In this document: piece by piece, positions 10,503-18,841 of the stretch
Numbering within the stretch: position 1 is the stretch's first letter
Layout: every line of letters begins with the position of its first letter
NCBI GenBank assembly: GCA_947365965.1
Contig: CANAZG010000001.1
Coordinates: 1-64,000, forward strand
Reading direction: 5' to 3'
Length of the DNA: 64,000 nucleotides
Source of the DNA: an uncultured Clostridia bacterium
GTDB lineage: Bacteria > Bacillota > Clostridia > Oscillospirales > Oscillospiraceae
The notes under the pieces: generated by a model
What the model was told of the DNA's origin: nothing
Database searches by the model: none
What the model saw: the letters and a program-made list of their open reading frames with translations, nothing else
Made by a program: the position numbers and the translations under genes

Positions 10503-12473
10503 TCATCCCTTCTGCATGGTGAAAAGATACACCGGGTTCTGCCCGGTCATCAGGTGGTAGTTCCCTGCCGCCCGGCTTCGGGCCGCTGTCAGGCACAGCG
10601 CCTCGTGCTCCGCAAACTGGAAGTCCCGGACAATCCCTGTCAGTTCCGCCACCGACTCCAGGGTCACCGCCGCAGCCACGATCCGCACCGCCGGGTTCTT
10701 CTCCAGCAGCAGGGACACGATCTCCCGCAGATTGCCCGAACTCCCCCCGATAAAGGCGTGGGTGGGAGCCGGCAGATCCTGGCAGACCTGGGGTGCGGCG
10801 CCGGAAACCAGCTCCAGATTCCGCAGGTGAAACCTCTCCCGGTTCTCCCGGAGGAGCTCCAGAGCATCCTCCCGCTTCTCTATGGCATAAACCTTCCCCT
10901 GACGCGCCTGTAAAGCAATTTCGATTGACACTGATCCCGTGCCCGCGCCCACGTCCCAACACAGGGAATCCTCCCCCAGCCGCAGCCGGGAGATGGCCAG
11001 GGCCCGGATCTCGCTCTTGGTCATAGGCACCACCGGCCCCTCCCCTCCCCGCTGAAACAGGTCATCCGGCAGGCCGGGGGCGCAGGGGCGGGCCTGGGGG
11101 TTCTCGATGAGCACCGCGCTGAGGGGATCGAAGCTCTGCCCGGCCAGCTCCGCCGCCGTGCCGGTGGTGACGCGCTCCTGGGGATACCCCAGCCGTTCCC
11201 CCACGCTGACCTGGACCTGTCCCAGGCCTGCCTGGGTCAGGCTCCCGCACAGCCCGGACGCGTCGGTGCCGCCCCCCACCAGCACGAACAGACGGCGGAA
11301 TCGGTTCGCATCGGGGATAATGTCCCCCTCCCTGCCGTGGAGACTGACGCAGGTCACGTCCTCGTAGGAGGTCCCCAGCCGGGCGCACAGCACTTGCAGG
11401 GAGCTCAGCCCCGGCAGGATGTCCACCTGACAGTCCGCCAGAGCCGGCAGGAGCCGCTTCGCGCCGCTGAAAAAGCCCGTATCCCCGCTCAGCAGCACCG
11501 TAAACCGGCGGCAGTCCGGCCTCTCCCGGACGCACCGGGCAATATCCTGGGGGGACACCGCCTCCTGTCCGGGCTTCTGGGCCCAGGCGGCAGCCTCCAG
11601 CATCCGCCGGGCCCCGATGAGGCAGTCCGCCTTCCGGATCGCCCGCCGGACCTGGCCGGTCATAGCCTCACAGCTGCCCGGGCCGATGCCCGCCAGGGTC
11701 ACCCTGGGCCTCCAGCGGAGATGGAAGCGTCGGCGGAGCTCCTCCGCCGCACCGGCGAAGTTCACGCCCTGCCGCTGAGGCGGCCGGCCGATCACCACAA
11801 GGCCCGCTCCGGCCTCGGCGGCGGCCTCCGCCTTCTCCTGAAAGCCCCCGGCCGCGCCCCCCTCCTTGGTTACCAGCCAGGCGGCGGAGACGGCGCGGAG
11901 CATCGCCAGATTCATTTCCCTGGAAAAGGGCCCCTGCATGGCCAGGATGTGGGCGGGGCTGAGCCCCGCAGCCTCGCAGGCTCGCAGGGAGGCCTCCATA
12001 GGCAGCACCCGGGCGTAGGTCCTCTGGGCGAAGCCGGGGATGGAGGCAAAGTGGCCCAGCTCCTTGCTGCCCGTGGTCAGCAGGATGTTCCCCGGCCTGT
12101 CCGCCAAAAGGGCGGCCGCCCCCGCCGCATCCGGGGCCCACACCGAACCCGCCGGCAGGCCCTGCTCCTCCCGCAGAAGGCGCAGATAGTCTGTCCCCGC
12201 CGCCTGACAGGCCCCGGCGATGTGCTCCGTCACCTCCTTGGCGTAGGGGTGGGTGGCGTCCACCACCAGATCAAACCCCTCCCGGCGCAGCAGGGCCTCC
12301 ATCTCCTCACGGCGCAATCGGCCGGCGGAGATGGTGAGGTTCTCCCGGGCCGCCAGCAGGGTCTCGCCGTACTCCGTGGCCACGCAGGCGGTGACTGCCA
12401 CCGGCTGGTCCTCCAGCAGCTCCACCAGTTCCCGTCCCTCGGTGGTCCCGGCGAAGACGCACAATTTATACAT
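10503..12473 (-). CDS. cbiJET: Trifunctional CbiJ-CbiE-CbiT fusion (precorrin-6A reductase / C5,C15-methyltransferase / decarboxylase)
   Basis: Single 656-aa reading frame covering three consecutive corrin-ring steps. Residues 1-250 are CobK/CbiJ (VFAGTTEGREL, VDATHPYAKEVTEHI, LLTTGSKEL). Residues 257-465 are a CbiE SAM methyltransferase of the tetrapyrrole fold (VTLAGIGPGSCEAM, LLSGDTGFFSGAKRLL, VCARLGTSYEDV). Residues about 480-656 are CbiT (MTKSEIRALAISRLRL, WDVGAGTGSVSIEIAL). CbiE-CbiT fusions (CobL) are common; adding the reductase at the N-terminus is less so. There are no internal stops. It overlaps cbiH by 8 nt, so translation is coupled. Confidence 0.93.
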   Translation of the reverse strand: MYKLCVFAGTTEGRELVELLEDQPVAVTACVATEYGETLLAARENLTISAGRLRREEMEALLRREGFDLVVDATHPYAKEVTEHIAGACQAAGTDYLRLLREEQGLPAGSVWAPDAAGAAALLADRPGNILLTTGSKELGHFASIPGFAQRTYARVLPMEASLRACEAAGLSPAHILAMQGPFSREMNLAMLRAVSAAWLVTKEGGAAGGFQEKAEAAAEAGAGLVVIGRPPQRQGVNFAGAAEELRRRFHLRWRPRVTLAGIGPGSCEAMTGQVRRAIRKADCLIGARRMLEAAAWAQKPGQEAVSPQDIARCVRERPDCRRFTVLLSGDTGFFSGAKRLLPALADCQVDILPGLSSLQVLCARLGTSYEDVTCVSLHGREGDIIPDANRFRRLFVLVGGGTDASGLCGSLTQAGLGQVQVSVGERLGYPQERVTTGTAAELAGQSFDPLSAVLIENPQARPCAPGLPDDLFQRGGEGPVVPMTKSEIRALAISRLRLGEDSLCWDVGAGTGSVSIEIALQARQGKVYAIEKREDALELLRENRERFHLRNLELVSGAAPQVCQDLPAPTHAFIGGSSGNLREIVSLLLEKNPAVRIVAAAVTLESVAELTGIVRDFQFAEHEALCLTAARSRAAGNYHLMTGQNPVYLFTMQKG

Positions 12474-13197
12474 CCCGGTACCCCCTGGGGGTCACCAGCC
12501 TTCCGCCGATCACCCGGGTCTGGCTGTTGCCCACAAAGACGGTGCAGAACATGTCTGCGTCAAAGCGCTCCAGGGCCGACAGGTCCATGAGAGTGTACCC
12601 CTCCCCGGTCCGGCCGATGTTCCGGGCCACGCCGCAGGGCCGGTCCTTGGGCAGGACCCGCAGCAGGATGCCGCAGGCCCTTTTCAGGTAGTCCGGCCGG
12701 GCGCGGCTGGCGGGGTTGTAGAGCACCAGAGAGAGATCCGCCTCCGCCGCCGCAGTCAGCCGCCTCTCGATGGTCTCCCAGTCCGTCAGCCGGTCGCTGA
12801 GGCTGACCACGGCGAAGTCGTGGGTCAGGGGCGCTCCCAGCAGGGCCGCCCCGCTGCATGCGGCGGTGAGGCCGGGAACCACCTCGATCTCCGGATCCTC
12901 CGCCTCCCCCCGCAGCTGGTAGAGGAGGCCCGCCATGCCGTAGATCCCGCTGTCCCCGGAGCAGACCATGGCCACGGACGCGCCCTCCCGGGCCCGCTCC
13001 AGGGCCATGCGGCACCGATCCGTCTCCTTGGTCATGGGCGTGGTGAAAAACTCTTTGTCCCGATATCGCTCCCGCACCAGATCCACGTACACGCTGTACC
13101 CCACAATTACCTGACACGCCCGCAGGGCCTCGTCCGCCCGGACGGTCATATTTTCGTAGTTCCCGGGGCCGATGCCCACCACTGTCAGTTTACCCAA
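12466..13197 (-). CDS. cbiH: Precorrin-3B / cobalt-factor III C17-methyltransferase CbiH/CobJ
   Basis: SAM-dependent ring-contraction methyltransferase. 243 aa: N-terminal VVGIGPGNYENMTVRADEAL, the second tetrapyrrole-methylase signature VAMVCSGDSGIYGMAGL, and VIGYSVYVDLV. With CbiD, CbiF and CbiG present, the anaerobic (early cobalt insertion) version of the reaction is expected. The start overlaps the cbiG stop by 8 nt. Confidence 0.94.
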   Translation of the reverse strand: MGKLTVVGIGPGNYENMTVRADEALRACQVIVGYSVYVDLVRERYRDKEFFTTPMTKETDRCRMALERAREGASVAMVCSGDSGIYGMAGLLYQLRGEAEDPEIEVVPGLTAACSGAALLGAPLTHDFAVVSLSDRLTDWETIERRLTAAAEADLSLVLYNPASRARPDYLKRACGILLRVLPKDRPCGVARNIGRTGEGYTLMDLSALERFDADMFCTVFVGNSQTRVIGGRLVTPRGYRDV

Positions 13198-14242
13198 AGC
13201 GCACCTCCCAATGCTCCACCGCCGCAGCCACAGTCACTCCGTCCCGGGCGGTTTTTCTCACAATCAGCTTTTCGGCCCCCAGCAGGGCCGCCCTTTCACA
13301 CACGTTGTCCACCCCTGTGACGGCGCGGACAAAGTCCGAGTGGGTAAAGTCCCCCTCCACCGCCGCCAGCTCTCCGGCGGCGTAAAATTCGGCGGGCCAG
13401 CCCCGCTCACGACAGAAGTCCAGCAGGCCGGGCTCGTCCCGTTTGAGGTCGATGGAGCATACGCACTTCACCGCCTGCGGGCAGATGTCCCAGTCCTCCA
13501 GCACGCTGGAGACCGCCGCCTCGATGGCCTCCCGCCCGGTCCCCCGCCGGCACCCGATCCCCAGGCGCACCACTTTAGGCGACAGCGCCAGAGACACATC
13601 GAAGGGACCGCCCTGCCGCCAGGAGACGCAGATGCCCACCGGCCCTCTCTCCCCCGATATCACGCCCGGGGGCAGGTCCCCCACAATGGGGAAGTCGCTC
13701 CGCAGAGGCACCGGCCCCTCCAGGATGGCGGCGGAGACGGCCTTGGCGGCAACGCGGCTGCCCAGGTGGAGCCCCTGCTCCGCAGCCCAGGCATCCACGG
13801 CGAATCTGCCGTTCACATCTGTGGCCGTGGTGACCACCGGCAACGCCTCCAGGTGTGCCGCCAGCTCCGACGCCCAGCGGTTGGCCCCGCCGATGTGGCC
13901 TGAGAGCAGGGATACCACGAATCGGGCGGTCTCGTCGATTGCCACCACAGCAGGGTCTGCGGTCTTGTCACGGACGTGGGGGGCAATGGCCCGGACGGCG
14001 ATGCCGCAGGAGCTGACAAAGATCATCACCTCCGTCCACCGGAAGACAGGGCCCACAAAATCCGCCAGGGGCGGATGAATCGGCGCAAACTCCCCCTCCG
14101 CCATCCGGGTCGGGGCAAAGGCCCGCCACTGGGCCGGGGTCTCCATCACCTGCCGGGCCACGTCCATGCCCCGGCGGCTGAAGGCGAAGACCGCCGCCCG
14201 CACCGGCCTGCCATCCCCGGTCAGGGGCAGGGGCCCCGTCAC
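13190..14242 (-). CDS. cbiG: Cobalt-precorrin-5A hydrolase CbiG
   Basis: Opens the delta-lactone of cobalt-precorrin-5A and releases acetaldehyde, a step specific to the anaerobic pathway. 350 aa with the N-terminal/middle core (FVSSCGIAVRAIAPHVRDK, LLSGHIGGANRWASELA) and the C-terminal CbiG domain beginning at VVRLGIGCRRGTGREAIEAA. It overlaps the cbiF stop by 4 nt (ATGA), so the pair is translationally coupled. Confidence 0.94.
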   Translation of the reverse strand: MTGPLPLTGDGRPVRAAVFAFSRRGMDVARQVMETPAQWRAFAPTRMAEGEFAPIHPPLADFVGPVFRWTEVMIFVSSCGIAVRAIAPHVRDKTADPAVVAIDETARFVVSLLSGHIGGANRWASELAAHLEALPVVTTATDVNGRFAVDAWAAEQGLHLGSRVAAKAVSAAILEGPVPLRSDFPIVGDLPPGVISGERGPVGICVSWRQGGPFDVSLALSPKVVRLGIGCRRGTGREAIEAAVSSVLEDWDICPQAVKCVCSIDLKRDEPGLLDFCRERGWPAEFYAAGELAAVEGDFTHSDFVRAVTGVDNVCERAALLGAEKLIVRKTARDGVTVAAAVEHWEVRFG

Positions 14243-14994
14243 TCTCCGCCCCTCCGAAATTCGGTGGTAAAGCCCGGGTCGTAGAGCTTGGACCGCTCAT
14301 AGTCCGCCCCCAGGCAGTTCCCCACGATGATGAGGGCGGTCTTGGTCAGCCCCGCCCCCTCCACGGTCTCCGCCAGGGTCCCCACGGTGCACCGGAAGAC
14401 TCTCTCCTCCGGCCACGTGGCCTTGTACACCACCGCCGCCGGGGTCTCCGGGGGGTAACCGCCGGAGAGAAGCTCCTCCTGGAGCTTTTGGGAGAGGCCT
14501 GTGCTGAGGAAGAGGACCATGGTGGCCCGGTGGACGGCCAGTGAGCGGATGGACTCCCGGTCCGGCACGGGGGTGCGGCCGGCGGCCCGGGTGATGATGA
14601 CCGTCTGGCTCACCTCCGGCAGGGTGTACTCCGCCCGCAGGGCGGCGGCGGCTCCGCAGAAGGAGCTGACGCCGGGACACACGTCGTAGGCAATTCCCAG
14701 CGCCTCCAGCTGGTCAAACTGCTCCCGCACCGCGCCGTAGATGCTGGAGTCCCCGGTGTGGAGCCGGACCGTGGTTTTACCCGCCGCCTCGGCGGACCGG
14801 ACCACGTCCAGCACCTGCTCCAGGGTCATCTGCGCACTGTTGTGGATCTCACAGCCCTCTCGGACATATTGCAGCAGCTCCGGGTTCACCAGACTGCCGG
14901 CGTAGATCACCACATCCGCCTCGCCCAGCAGCCGGGCTCCCCGGACGGTGATAAGGTCCGCCGCCCCGCTGCCCGCTCCTACAAAGTGAACCAT
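14239..14994 (-). CDS. cbiF: Cobalt-precorrin-4 C11-methyltransferase CbiF/CobM
   Basis: SAM-dependent methylation at C11. 251 aa from the ATG at 14994, which has AAAGGAGG at good spacing and begins with the family N-terminus MVHFVGAGSGAADLITVRG; the 11 extra residues of the ORF-track start are not supported. It contains the second signature VRLHTGDSSIYGAVREQ and PGVSSFCGAAAAL. Upstream is a 127-bp gap with repeat copy R3, the only sizeable break in the proximal half of the operon. Confidence 0.94.
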   Translation of the reverse strand: MVHFVGAGSGAADLITVRGARLLGEADVVIYAGSLVNPELLQYVREGCEIHNSAQMTLEQVLDVVRSAEAAGKTTVRLHTGDSSIYGAVREQFDQLEALGIAYDVCPGVSSFCGAAAALRAEYTLPEVSQTVIITRAAGRTPVPDRESIRSLAVHRATMVLFLSTGLSQKLQEELLSGGYPPETPAAVVYKATWPEERVFRCTVGTLAETVEGAGLTKTALIIVGNCLGADYERSKLYDPGFTTEFRRGGE

Positions 14995-15024
14995 ACGATA
15001 GCGCCTCCTTTGATTTTTCGTGGA

Positions 15025-15080
15025 CATTCTTTTCTTTTATAAAAGAAAAGAATCAAAAGAAAATTTTATAGATGTTCACA
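15025..15080. repeat. Dispersed hairpin repeat, copy R3 (cbiD-cbiF gap)
   Basis: Shortest form of the family: a hairpin ATTCTTTTCTTTTATAAAAG with its complement AAAGAAAAGAAT and almost no loop, followed by CAAAAGAAAATTTT and then GTTCACA. It sits between the cbiD stop (15122) and the cbiF ribosome-binding site inside the cobalamin operon. The T-runs on either strand are imperfect, so it could act as a partial terminator or mRNA-processing hairpin; this is inference. Confidence 0.65.
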
Positions 15081-15121
15081 GAGCTGCTGGTCGCTCAGTT
15101 GGCAGCCCTGAAAAAGGCCTC

Positions 15122-16252
15122 TCAAGAACGTCTGATTTGTGCAAGCAGACTGTCGGCGTTGGGCGTACTGCCCAGGACGCCCCGAGTTTTGGAGAAGAGG
15201 ACCATCCCTGTCTCCAGGTCCTCCCCGGCCCGCCCGGCCAGGTGGAGGGCCGCCCGGGCTGTCACCCGCTCCAGGGTTCTCTCCGCCAGACCCGCTTCCT
15301 CCAGCACGTCCAGCGCCCCGTCGCAGGAGACGCAGGAGAGCGCCCGCTCCACCTCCTCCGGCCGCAGGCCGCAGGCCGCGGCGTGGGCGGCCAGGATCTC
15401 CATGCGGCAGTCCCCGTACTTGGAGTGGGTGTTCAGCATTCCCCCGGCCAGCTTCACCAGCTTGCCCACATGGCCAACCAGCAGTGCGCCGCGAAACCCC
15501 AGCTGGCGGCACAGATCCACGCCGTCGCCGATGAAGTTGGACACCTGCACCGCCCGGTCCGGATCCAGACCCAGGCCATCCCGGATAAAGTCCGCGCCGT
15601 AGTTCCCCGGGGTCAGCAGGGCGTAAGCCGCCCCCCGCTCCCGCCGCTGGCGCAGCTCCACCGCGATAGTATCCACCAGGGCCTTCTCACTCATGGGCTC
15701 CACGATGCCCGTGGTGCCCAGAATGGAGATGCCCCCCTGGATACCCAATCGGGGGTTGAAGGTCCGCCTGGCCAGGGTCTCCCCCTCCGGCGCGGAGATG
15801 ACCACCCGCAGTCCACCCCGGTGGTCCGCCAGGGCCTGGACCTCCTCCACGCACGCCCGGATCATCTGCCGGGGTACGCTGTTGATGGCCGCCGCGCCCA
15901 CCGGCTGGTCCAGGCCTGGGGCCGTCACCCGGCCCACCCCCCGGCCGCCGTCGATGTCCACGCCGCTGCCGTCCCAATGGGAGACCCGGGCAATGATGGG
16001 GGTCCCGTTGGTCACATCCGGATCATCCCCCGCGTCCTTCCTCACGGCGCACTCGGCCCAGTCCTTCCCGGCCCGGGCCTCCGCCACCGCCAGATCCAGA
16101 AGAACGCCGCCGGGGGTGCGCAGGGCTATTGTGTCCGGAGCGCGGCCTGTCAGCAGCAGGACTGCCGCCGCCTTGGCCGCCGCCGCCGCGCAGGAGCCGG
16201 TGGTGTACCCAAGGCGCAGCCGCTTCCCTTCCTTTATTACGTACTTCTCCAT
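15122..16252 (-). CDS. cbiD: Cobalt-precorrin-5B C1-methyltransferase CbiD
   Basis: 376 aa, anaerobic-pathway C1 methyltransferase. The N-terminal signature LRLGYTTGSCAAAAAKAAAV and the mid-protein motifs GRGVGRVTAPGLDQPVGAAAINSVPR and GTTGIVEPMSEKAL are diagnostic. Its ATG shares one base with the TGA of cbiA (TGATG), so the two are coupled. Confidence 0.95.
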   Translation of the reverse strand: MEKYVIKEGKRLRLGYTTGSCAAAAAKAAAVLLLTGRAPDTIALRTPGGVLLDLAVAEARAGKDWAECAVRKDAGDDPDVTNGTPIIARVSHWDGSGVDIDGGRGVGRVTAPGLDQPVGAAAINSVPRQMIRACVEEVQALADHRGGLRVVISAPEGETLARRTFNPRLGIQGGISILGTTGIVEPMSEKALVDTIAVELRQRRERGAAYALLTPGNYGADFIRDGLGLDPDRAVQVSNFIGDGVDLCRQLGFRGALLVGHVGKLVKLAGGMLNTHSKYGDCRMEILAAHAAACGLRPEEVERALSCVSCDGALDVLEEAGLAERTLERVTARAALHLAGRAGEDLETGMVLFSKTRGVLGSTPNADSLLAQIRRS

Positions 16253-17616
16253 CAGCCTCTCCTCTCCCGCCGCCGGCTGAGACAGGCCTCGTAGAACCGC
16301 CGGGCGCAGTTCAGGTTGGCGTAGAAGTGGAGGTGGGGAAAGCCGGCGTAGAGCCGGTCCGTGGCCACAACACAGTCCCAGCTCCGGCCGCTGGGCTTAA
16401 TGGCGGTAAAACCCTCCCCCGGCTGCCGGGCATCCCAGTGGTGGAACTCATGGGCCCGGATCTCCTCCCCTGCCCGGCAGAGGAGGTTATCCCCCTTCGA
16501 GCGCAGGGTCACGTAGCCAAACCGGGTGAGCCGCCCCCTGTCAAAGCAGTCCCCGGGCAGAGCGCCCACCATGGGTTCCCCCCCAATGGCCTCGGTGAGG
16601 TACATGAACCCGCCGCACTCGGCCACGCAGGGTATGCCCTCCTCCAGGGCCCGCCGGACGGACCGGCGCATGGGCTCGTTCTCCGCCAGCTGCCGGGCGT
16701 ACAGCTCCGGGTAACCGCCCCCCAGGTAGAGGCCGTCGATCCCCTCCGGCAGGGCCCCGTCCTCCAGGGGACTGAAGCGAACCAGCTCCGCCCCCAGCTC
16801 CTCCAGGACCCCCAGGCTGTCCTCGTAGTAGAAGCAGAAGGCCCGGTCCTGGGCCACGGCAATGCGCACCGGCTCATCGTACCGGCGCAGGTCCGCCGGC
16901 TGAACGTCCAGGGGCGGCGCGGTCCCTGCCAGCTCCAGCAGGCCCTCCAGGTCCACGGTCTCCTGGGCCTGCCGGGAGAGGACAGCCAGCTTCTCCCGCA
17001 GATCCGCCACCTCTCCGGCGGTGACAAGGCCCAGGTGCCGGCTCTCCAGGCGGCAGGACGGCAGCTCCGGCAGATATCCCAGGGGCTTGACCCTGCCGCC
17101 GAACCGGGCCTCCACTGCTGCGGCCAGGGCCGGGTAGGCCCCGCCGGAGCAGCGGTTGAAGAGGACAGCGCGGATGCGGCTGTCCTCCTGAAAATCCAGA
17201 AATCCCTGGATCACCGCCAGGGCGGACAGGGCCGCCCCCTTGGCGTCCACCACCAGCGCCGCCGGCGCGTCCACAGCCCGGGCCGTCTCCCAGGAGCTGG
17301 CGGCGGTGGAGGTGAGCCCGGCGCCGTCGTAGTAGCCCATGACGCCCTCGATGACGGAGATGTCCCGGTCCGCGCCGTTCTTGGCCAGCAGCAGGCGCAG
17401 GGTGTTCTCTGAGAAGAAGAAGCCGTCCAGGTTGGCGCTTCGGGCCCCGATGATCCGGCTGTGGAACATGGGGTCTATATAGTCCGGACCGCACTTGAAG
17501 GCCCCCACCCGCAGCCCCCGGTCCACCAGGGCCTGCAGCAGGGCGCAGGTCACGGTGGTCTTGCCGCAGCCGCTGCTGGTTCCGGCCAGCAGCACCCGGC
17601 GGACTGTTTGCTCCAA
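16252..17616 (-). CDS. cbiA: Cobyrinate a,c-diamide synthase CbiA
   Basis: ATP- and glutamine-dependent amidation of the a and c side chains of cobyrinate. 454 aa: N-terminal P-loop LLAGTSSGCGKTTVTCALLQ and FKCGPDYIDPMFH; C-terminal type-1 glutamine amidotransferase with Cys in PCVAECGGFMYL. The start is a TTG (17616) behind GAGAGGGGGAG; no in-frame ATG lies between the predicted transcription start and this codon. It is the first gene of the cobalamin operon. The leader is only about 40 nt, too short for a cobalamin riboswitch. Confidence 0.95.
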   Translation of the reverse strand: MEQTVRRVLLAGTSSGCGKTTVTCALLQALVDRGLRVGAFKCGPDYIDPMFHSRIIGARSANLDGFFFSENTLRLLLAKNGADRDISVIEGVMGYYDGAGLTSTAASSWETARAVDAPAALVVDAKGAALSALAVIQGFLDFQEDSRIRAVLFNRCSGGAYPALAAAVEARFGGRVKPLGYLPELPSCRLESRHLGLVTAGEVADLREKLAVLSRQAQETVDLEGLLELAGTAPPLDVQPADLRRYDEPVRIAVAQDRAFCFYYEDSLGVLEELGAELVRFSPLEDGALPEGIDGLYLGGGYPELYARQLAENEPMRRSVRRALEEGIPCVAECGGFMYLTEAIGGEPMVGALPGDCFDRGRLTRFGYVTLRSKGDNLLCRAGEEIRAHEFHHWDARQPGEGFTAIKPSGRSWDCVVATDRLYAGFPHLHFYANLNCARRFYEACLSRRRERRG

Positions 17617-17661
17617 ATCCGCTCCCCCTCTCCTGTTTCTTTCTTACAAAATCCACCTGCT

Positions 17662-17690
17662 ATTCTAACGTCTGAGGCCCCCCTTGTCAA
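17662..17690 (-). promoter_or_regulatory. Sigma-A promoter of the cobalamin operon
   Basis: Read on the minus strand: TTGACA, 17-nt spacer, TAGAAT, about 45 nt upstream of the cbiA start. The spacer starts AGGGGGGCC, close to the AGGGCAGGC of the divergent queH promoter. No riboswitch or clear operator is seen between promoter and start. Confidence 0.8.
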
Positions 17691-17725
17691 CAAAACACTG
17701 ACAGATTTTTCACAAATAATCTTTT

Positions 17726-17754
17726 GACAAGGGCAGGCCCCCGTGGTAAGATGA
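17726..17754 (+). promoter_or_regulatory. Sigma-A promoter of queH
   Basis: TTGACA, 17-nt spacer, TAAGAT. The predicted transcription start (about 17761) lies downstream of the ORF-track start at 17755, which rules that start out and supports the ATG at 17788. It is divergent from the cobalamin promoter, with 35 bp between the two -35 boxes. Confidence 0.8.
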
Positions 17755-17787
17755 ATGGGACTATTTTCGGGAAGAGAGGGCGATTCT

Positions 17788-18351
17788 ATGGAGCGTCTCC
17801 TGCTGCACACCTGCTGCGCCCCATGCAGCGTCTACTGCGTGGAAAGCCTGCGGACCGAGGGTCTGGAGCCCGTCAGCTTCTGGTTCAATCCCAACATCCA
17901 CCCCTATCAGGAGTACAAGGCCCGGCGGGATACCCTCATCGGCTACGCGGAGTCCATCGGCATGGCTCTGGTGGTCCGGGAGGACTACGGCCTGCGGGAG
18001 TTCGTCCGGGCGGTGGCCGGGGACATCGACGGCCGCTGCGCCCACTGCTACGCCTGCCGGCTGGAGGAGACCGCCCGGCACACCGCCCAGAACGGCTTCA
18101 CACACTTCACCACCACCCTGCTGGTGAGCCCCCACCAGGACCACGAGGCCATCTGCCGCACCGCCCAGACCATGGCGGACCGCTATGGCGTAACCTTCCT
18201 CTATCGGGACTTCCGGCCCGGGTTCCGCCAGGGGCAGAGCAGGGCCCGGGAGCTGGGGCTCTACATGCAGAAGTACTGCGGCTGTGTCTTCTCCGAGGAG
18301 GAACGCTACGAAAAGCAGATCCGCCGGGACCGGGAGCGGTTCCCCCTGTAA
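17788..18351 (+). CDS. queH: Epoxyqueuosine reductase QueH
   Basis: Last step of queuosine tRNA modification: reduction of epoxyqueuosine, non-homologous to the cobalamin-dependent QueG. 187 aa from the ATG at 17788 (GAGAGGG upstream; the earlier start precedes the predicted promoter start site). The family cysteines are present: HTCCAPCSVYCVE near the N-terminus, CAHCYACRLEE in the middle and YCGCVFSEEER near the end, the ligands of the Fe-S/metal centre. tgt, the queuine transglycosylase, is at 54.3 kb in the same window. Confidence 0.92.
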   Translation: MERLLLHTCCAPCSVYCVESLRTEGLEPVSFWFNPNIHPYQEYKARRDTLIGYAESIGMALVVREDYGLREFVRAVAGDIDGRCAHCYACRLEETARHTAQNGFTHFTTTLLVSPHQDHEAICRTAQTMADRYGVTFLYRDFRPGFRQGQSRARELGLYMQKYCGCVFSEEERYEKQIRRDRERFPL

Positions 18352-18457
18352 TGGACCTATCCATGCCGCCCCGTGTCCCCGCCCAGGGCGGTTTCCTTCT
18401 GATGCCCCGCGCCGCGATTCTCTTGCCCGAAGCCCCCTCTCCCCTGCCTCCGGCTTA

Positions 18458-18677
18458 AGAGCCTGTTTAGCATCTCCCCGCGCCTGTCTTGGCGGCGTAT
18501 TTTCCGCCCTGACTTCGTTATGGATTCTGCAACGGCCCCATCGAGGGGCCGTGCAGAATAATCGTGCATGCCCCCTCGATGGGGTCATTGCACGATATGG
18601 ATGCCTGCGGATTTTTGCCTTGCAGGACAAAAAATCCTCTCGCCAATCCAAACACGTTGAGATGCTAAACAGGCTCT
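18458..18677. mobile_element. MITE-like element with 19-bp perfect terminal inverted repeats
   Basis: A 220-bp unit bounded by AGAGCCTGTTTAGCATCTC and its exact reverse complement. It contains no ORF. Inside are several hairpins: 18491-18508, 18524-18559 (ATTCTGCA stem with GGCCCC arm), 18562-18595 (TCGTGCA stem with CCCC arm) and an AT-rich one at 18609-18636. The loops of the second and third are related (ATCGA / TCGAT). Size, termini and lack of genes fit a miniature inverted-repeat element mobilised in trans. I see no clear target-site duplication; TTA lies left and AAA right. Confidence 0.75.
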
Positions 18678-18770
18678 AAAAATTGGCCCGCCTGGACCCG
18701 CCCAGGCGGCGTTTGCCTCCCGCAGACTGAAAAAAACAGTCTCTTGATAGGAAAAAGGCTGGATTTCCCC

Positions 18771-18799
18771 TTGTATTGTCTGAAAAATTGGTATAAAAT
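18771..18799 (+). promoter_or_regulatory. Likely promoter of carD-ispD-ispF
   Basis: TTGTAT, 17-nt spacer, TAAAAT, ending 42 nt before the carD ATG, with GGAAAGGCGGG as the ribosome-binding region. The hexamers are moderate matches. Confidence 0.55.
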
Positions 18800-18841
18800 A
18801 GAAACATACCATTTCAAACATAAGGGAAAGGCGGGTGGAAT

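Larger units (their letters stand above)
18352..18841. other. 490-bp gene-free stretch between queH and carD
   Basis: No credible coding sequence. It holds about 100 bp of plain GC-rich spacer after queH, the MITE-like element at 18458-18677, a further 90 bp spacer, and the carD promoter. The ORF-track entries here (for example 17761-18651 minus) run across inverted repeats and antisense to queH. Confidence 0.8.

Noticed and set aside
17616-17662. Cobalamin riboswitch upstream of cbiA
   Set aside because: Only about 40 nt separate the promoter from the start; there is no room and no B12-box-like sequence.
17761-18651. 296-aa minus-strand ORF across queH and the MITE
   Set aside because: Antisense to queH and built partly from inverted-repeat DNA; no domain, no start signal.
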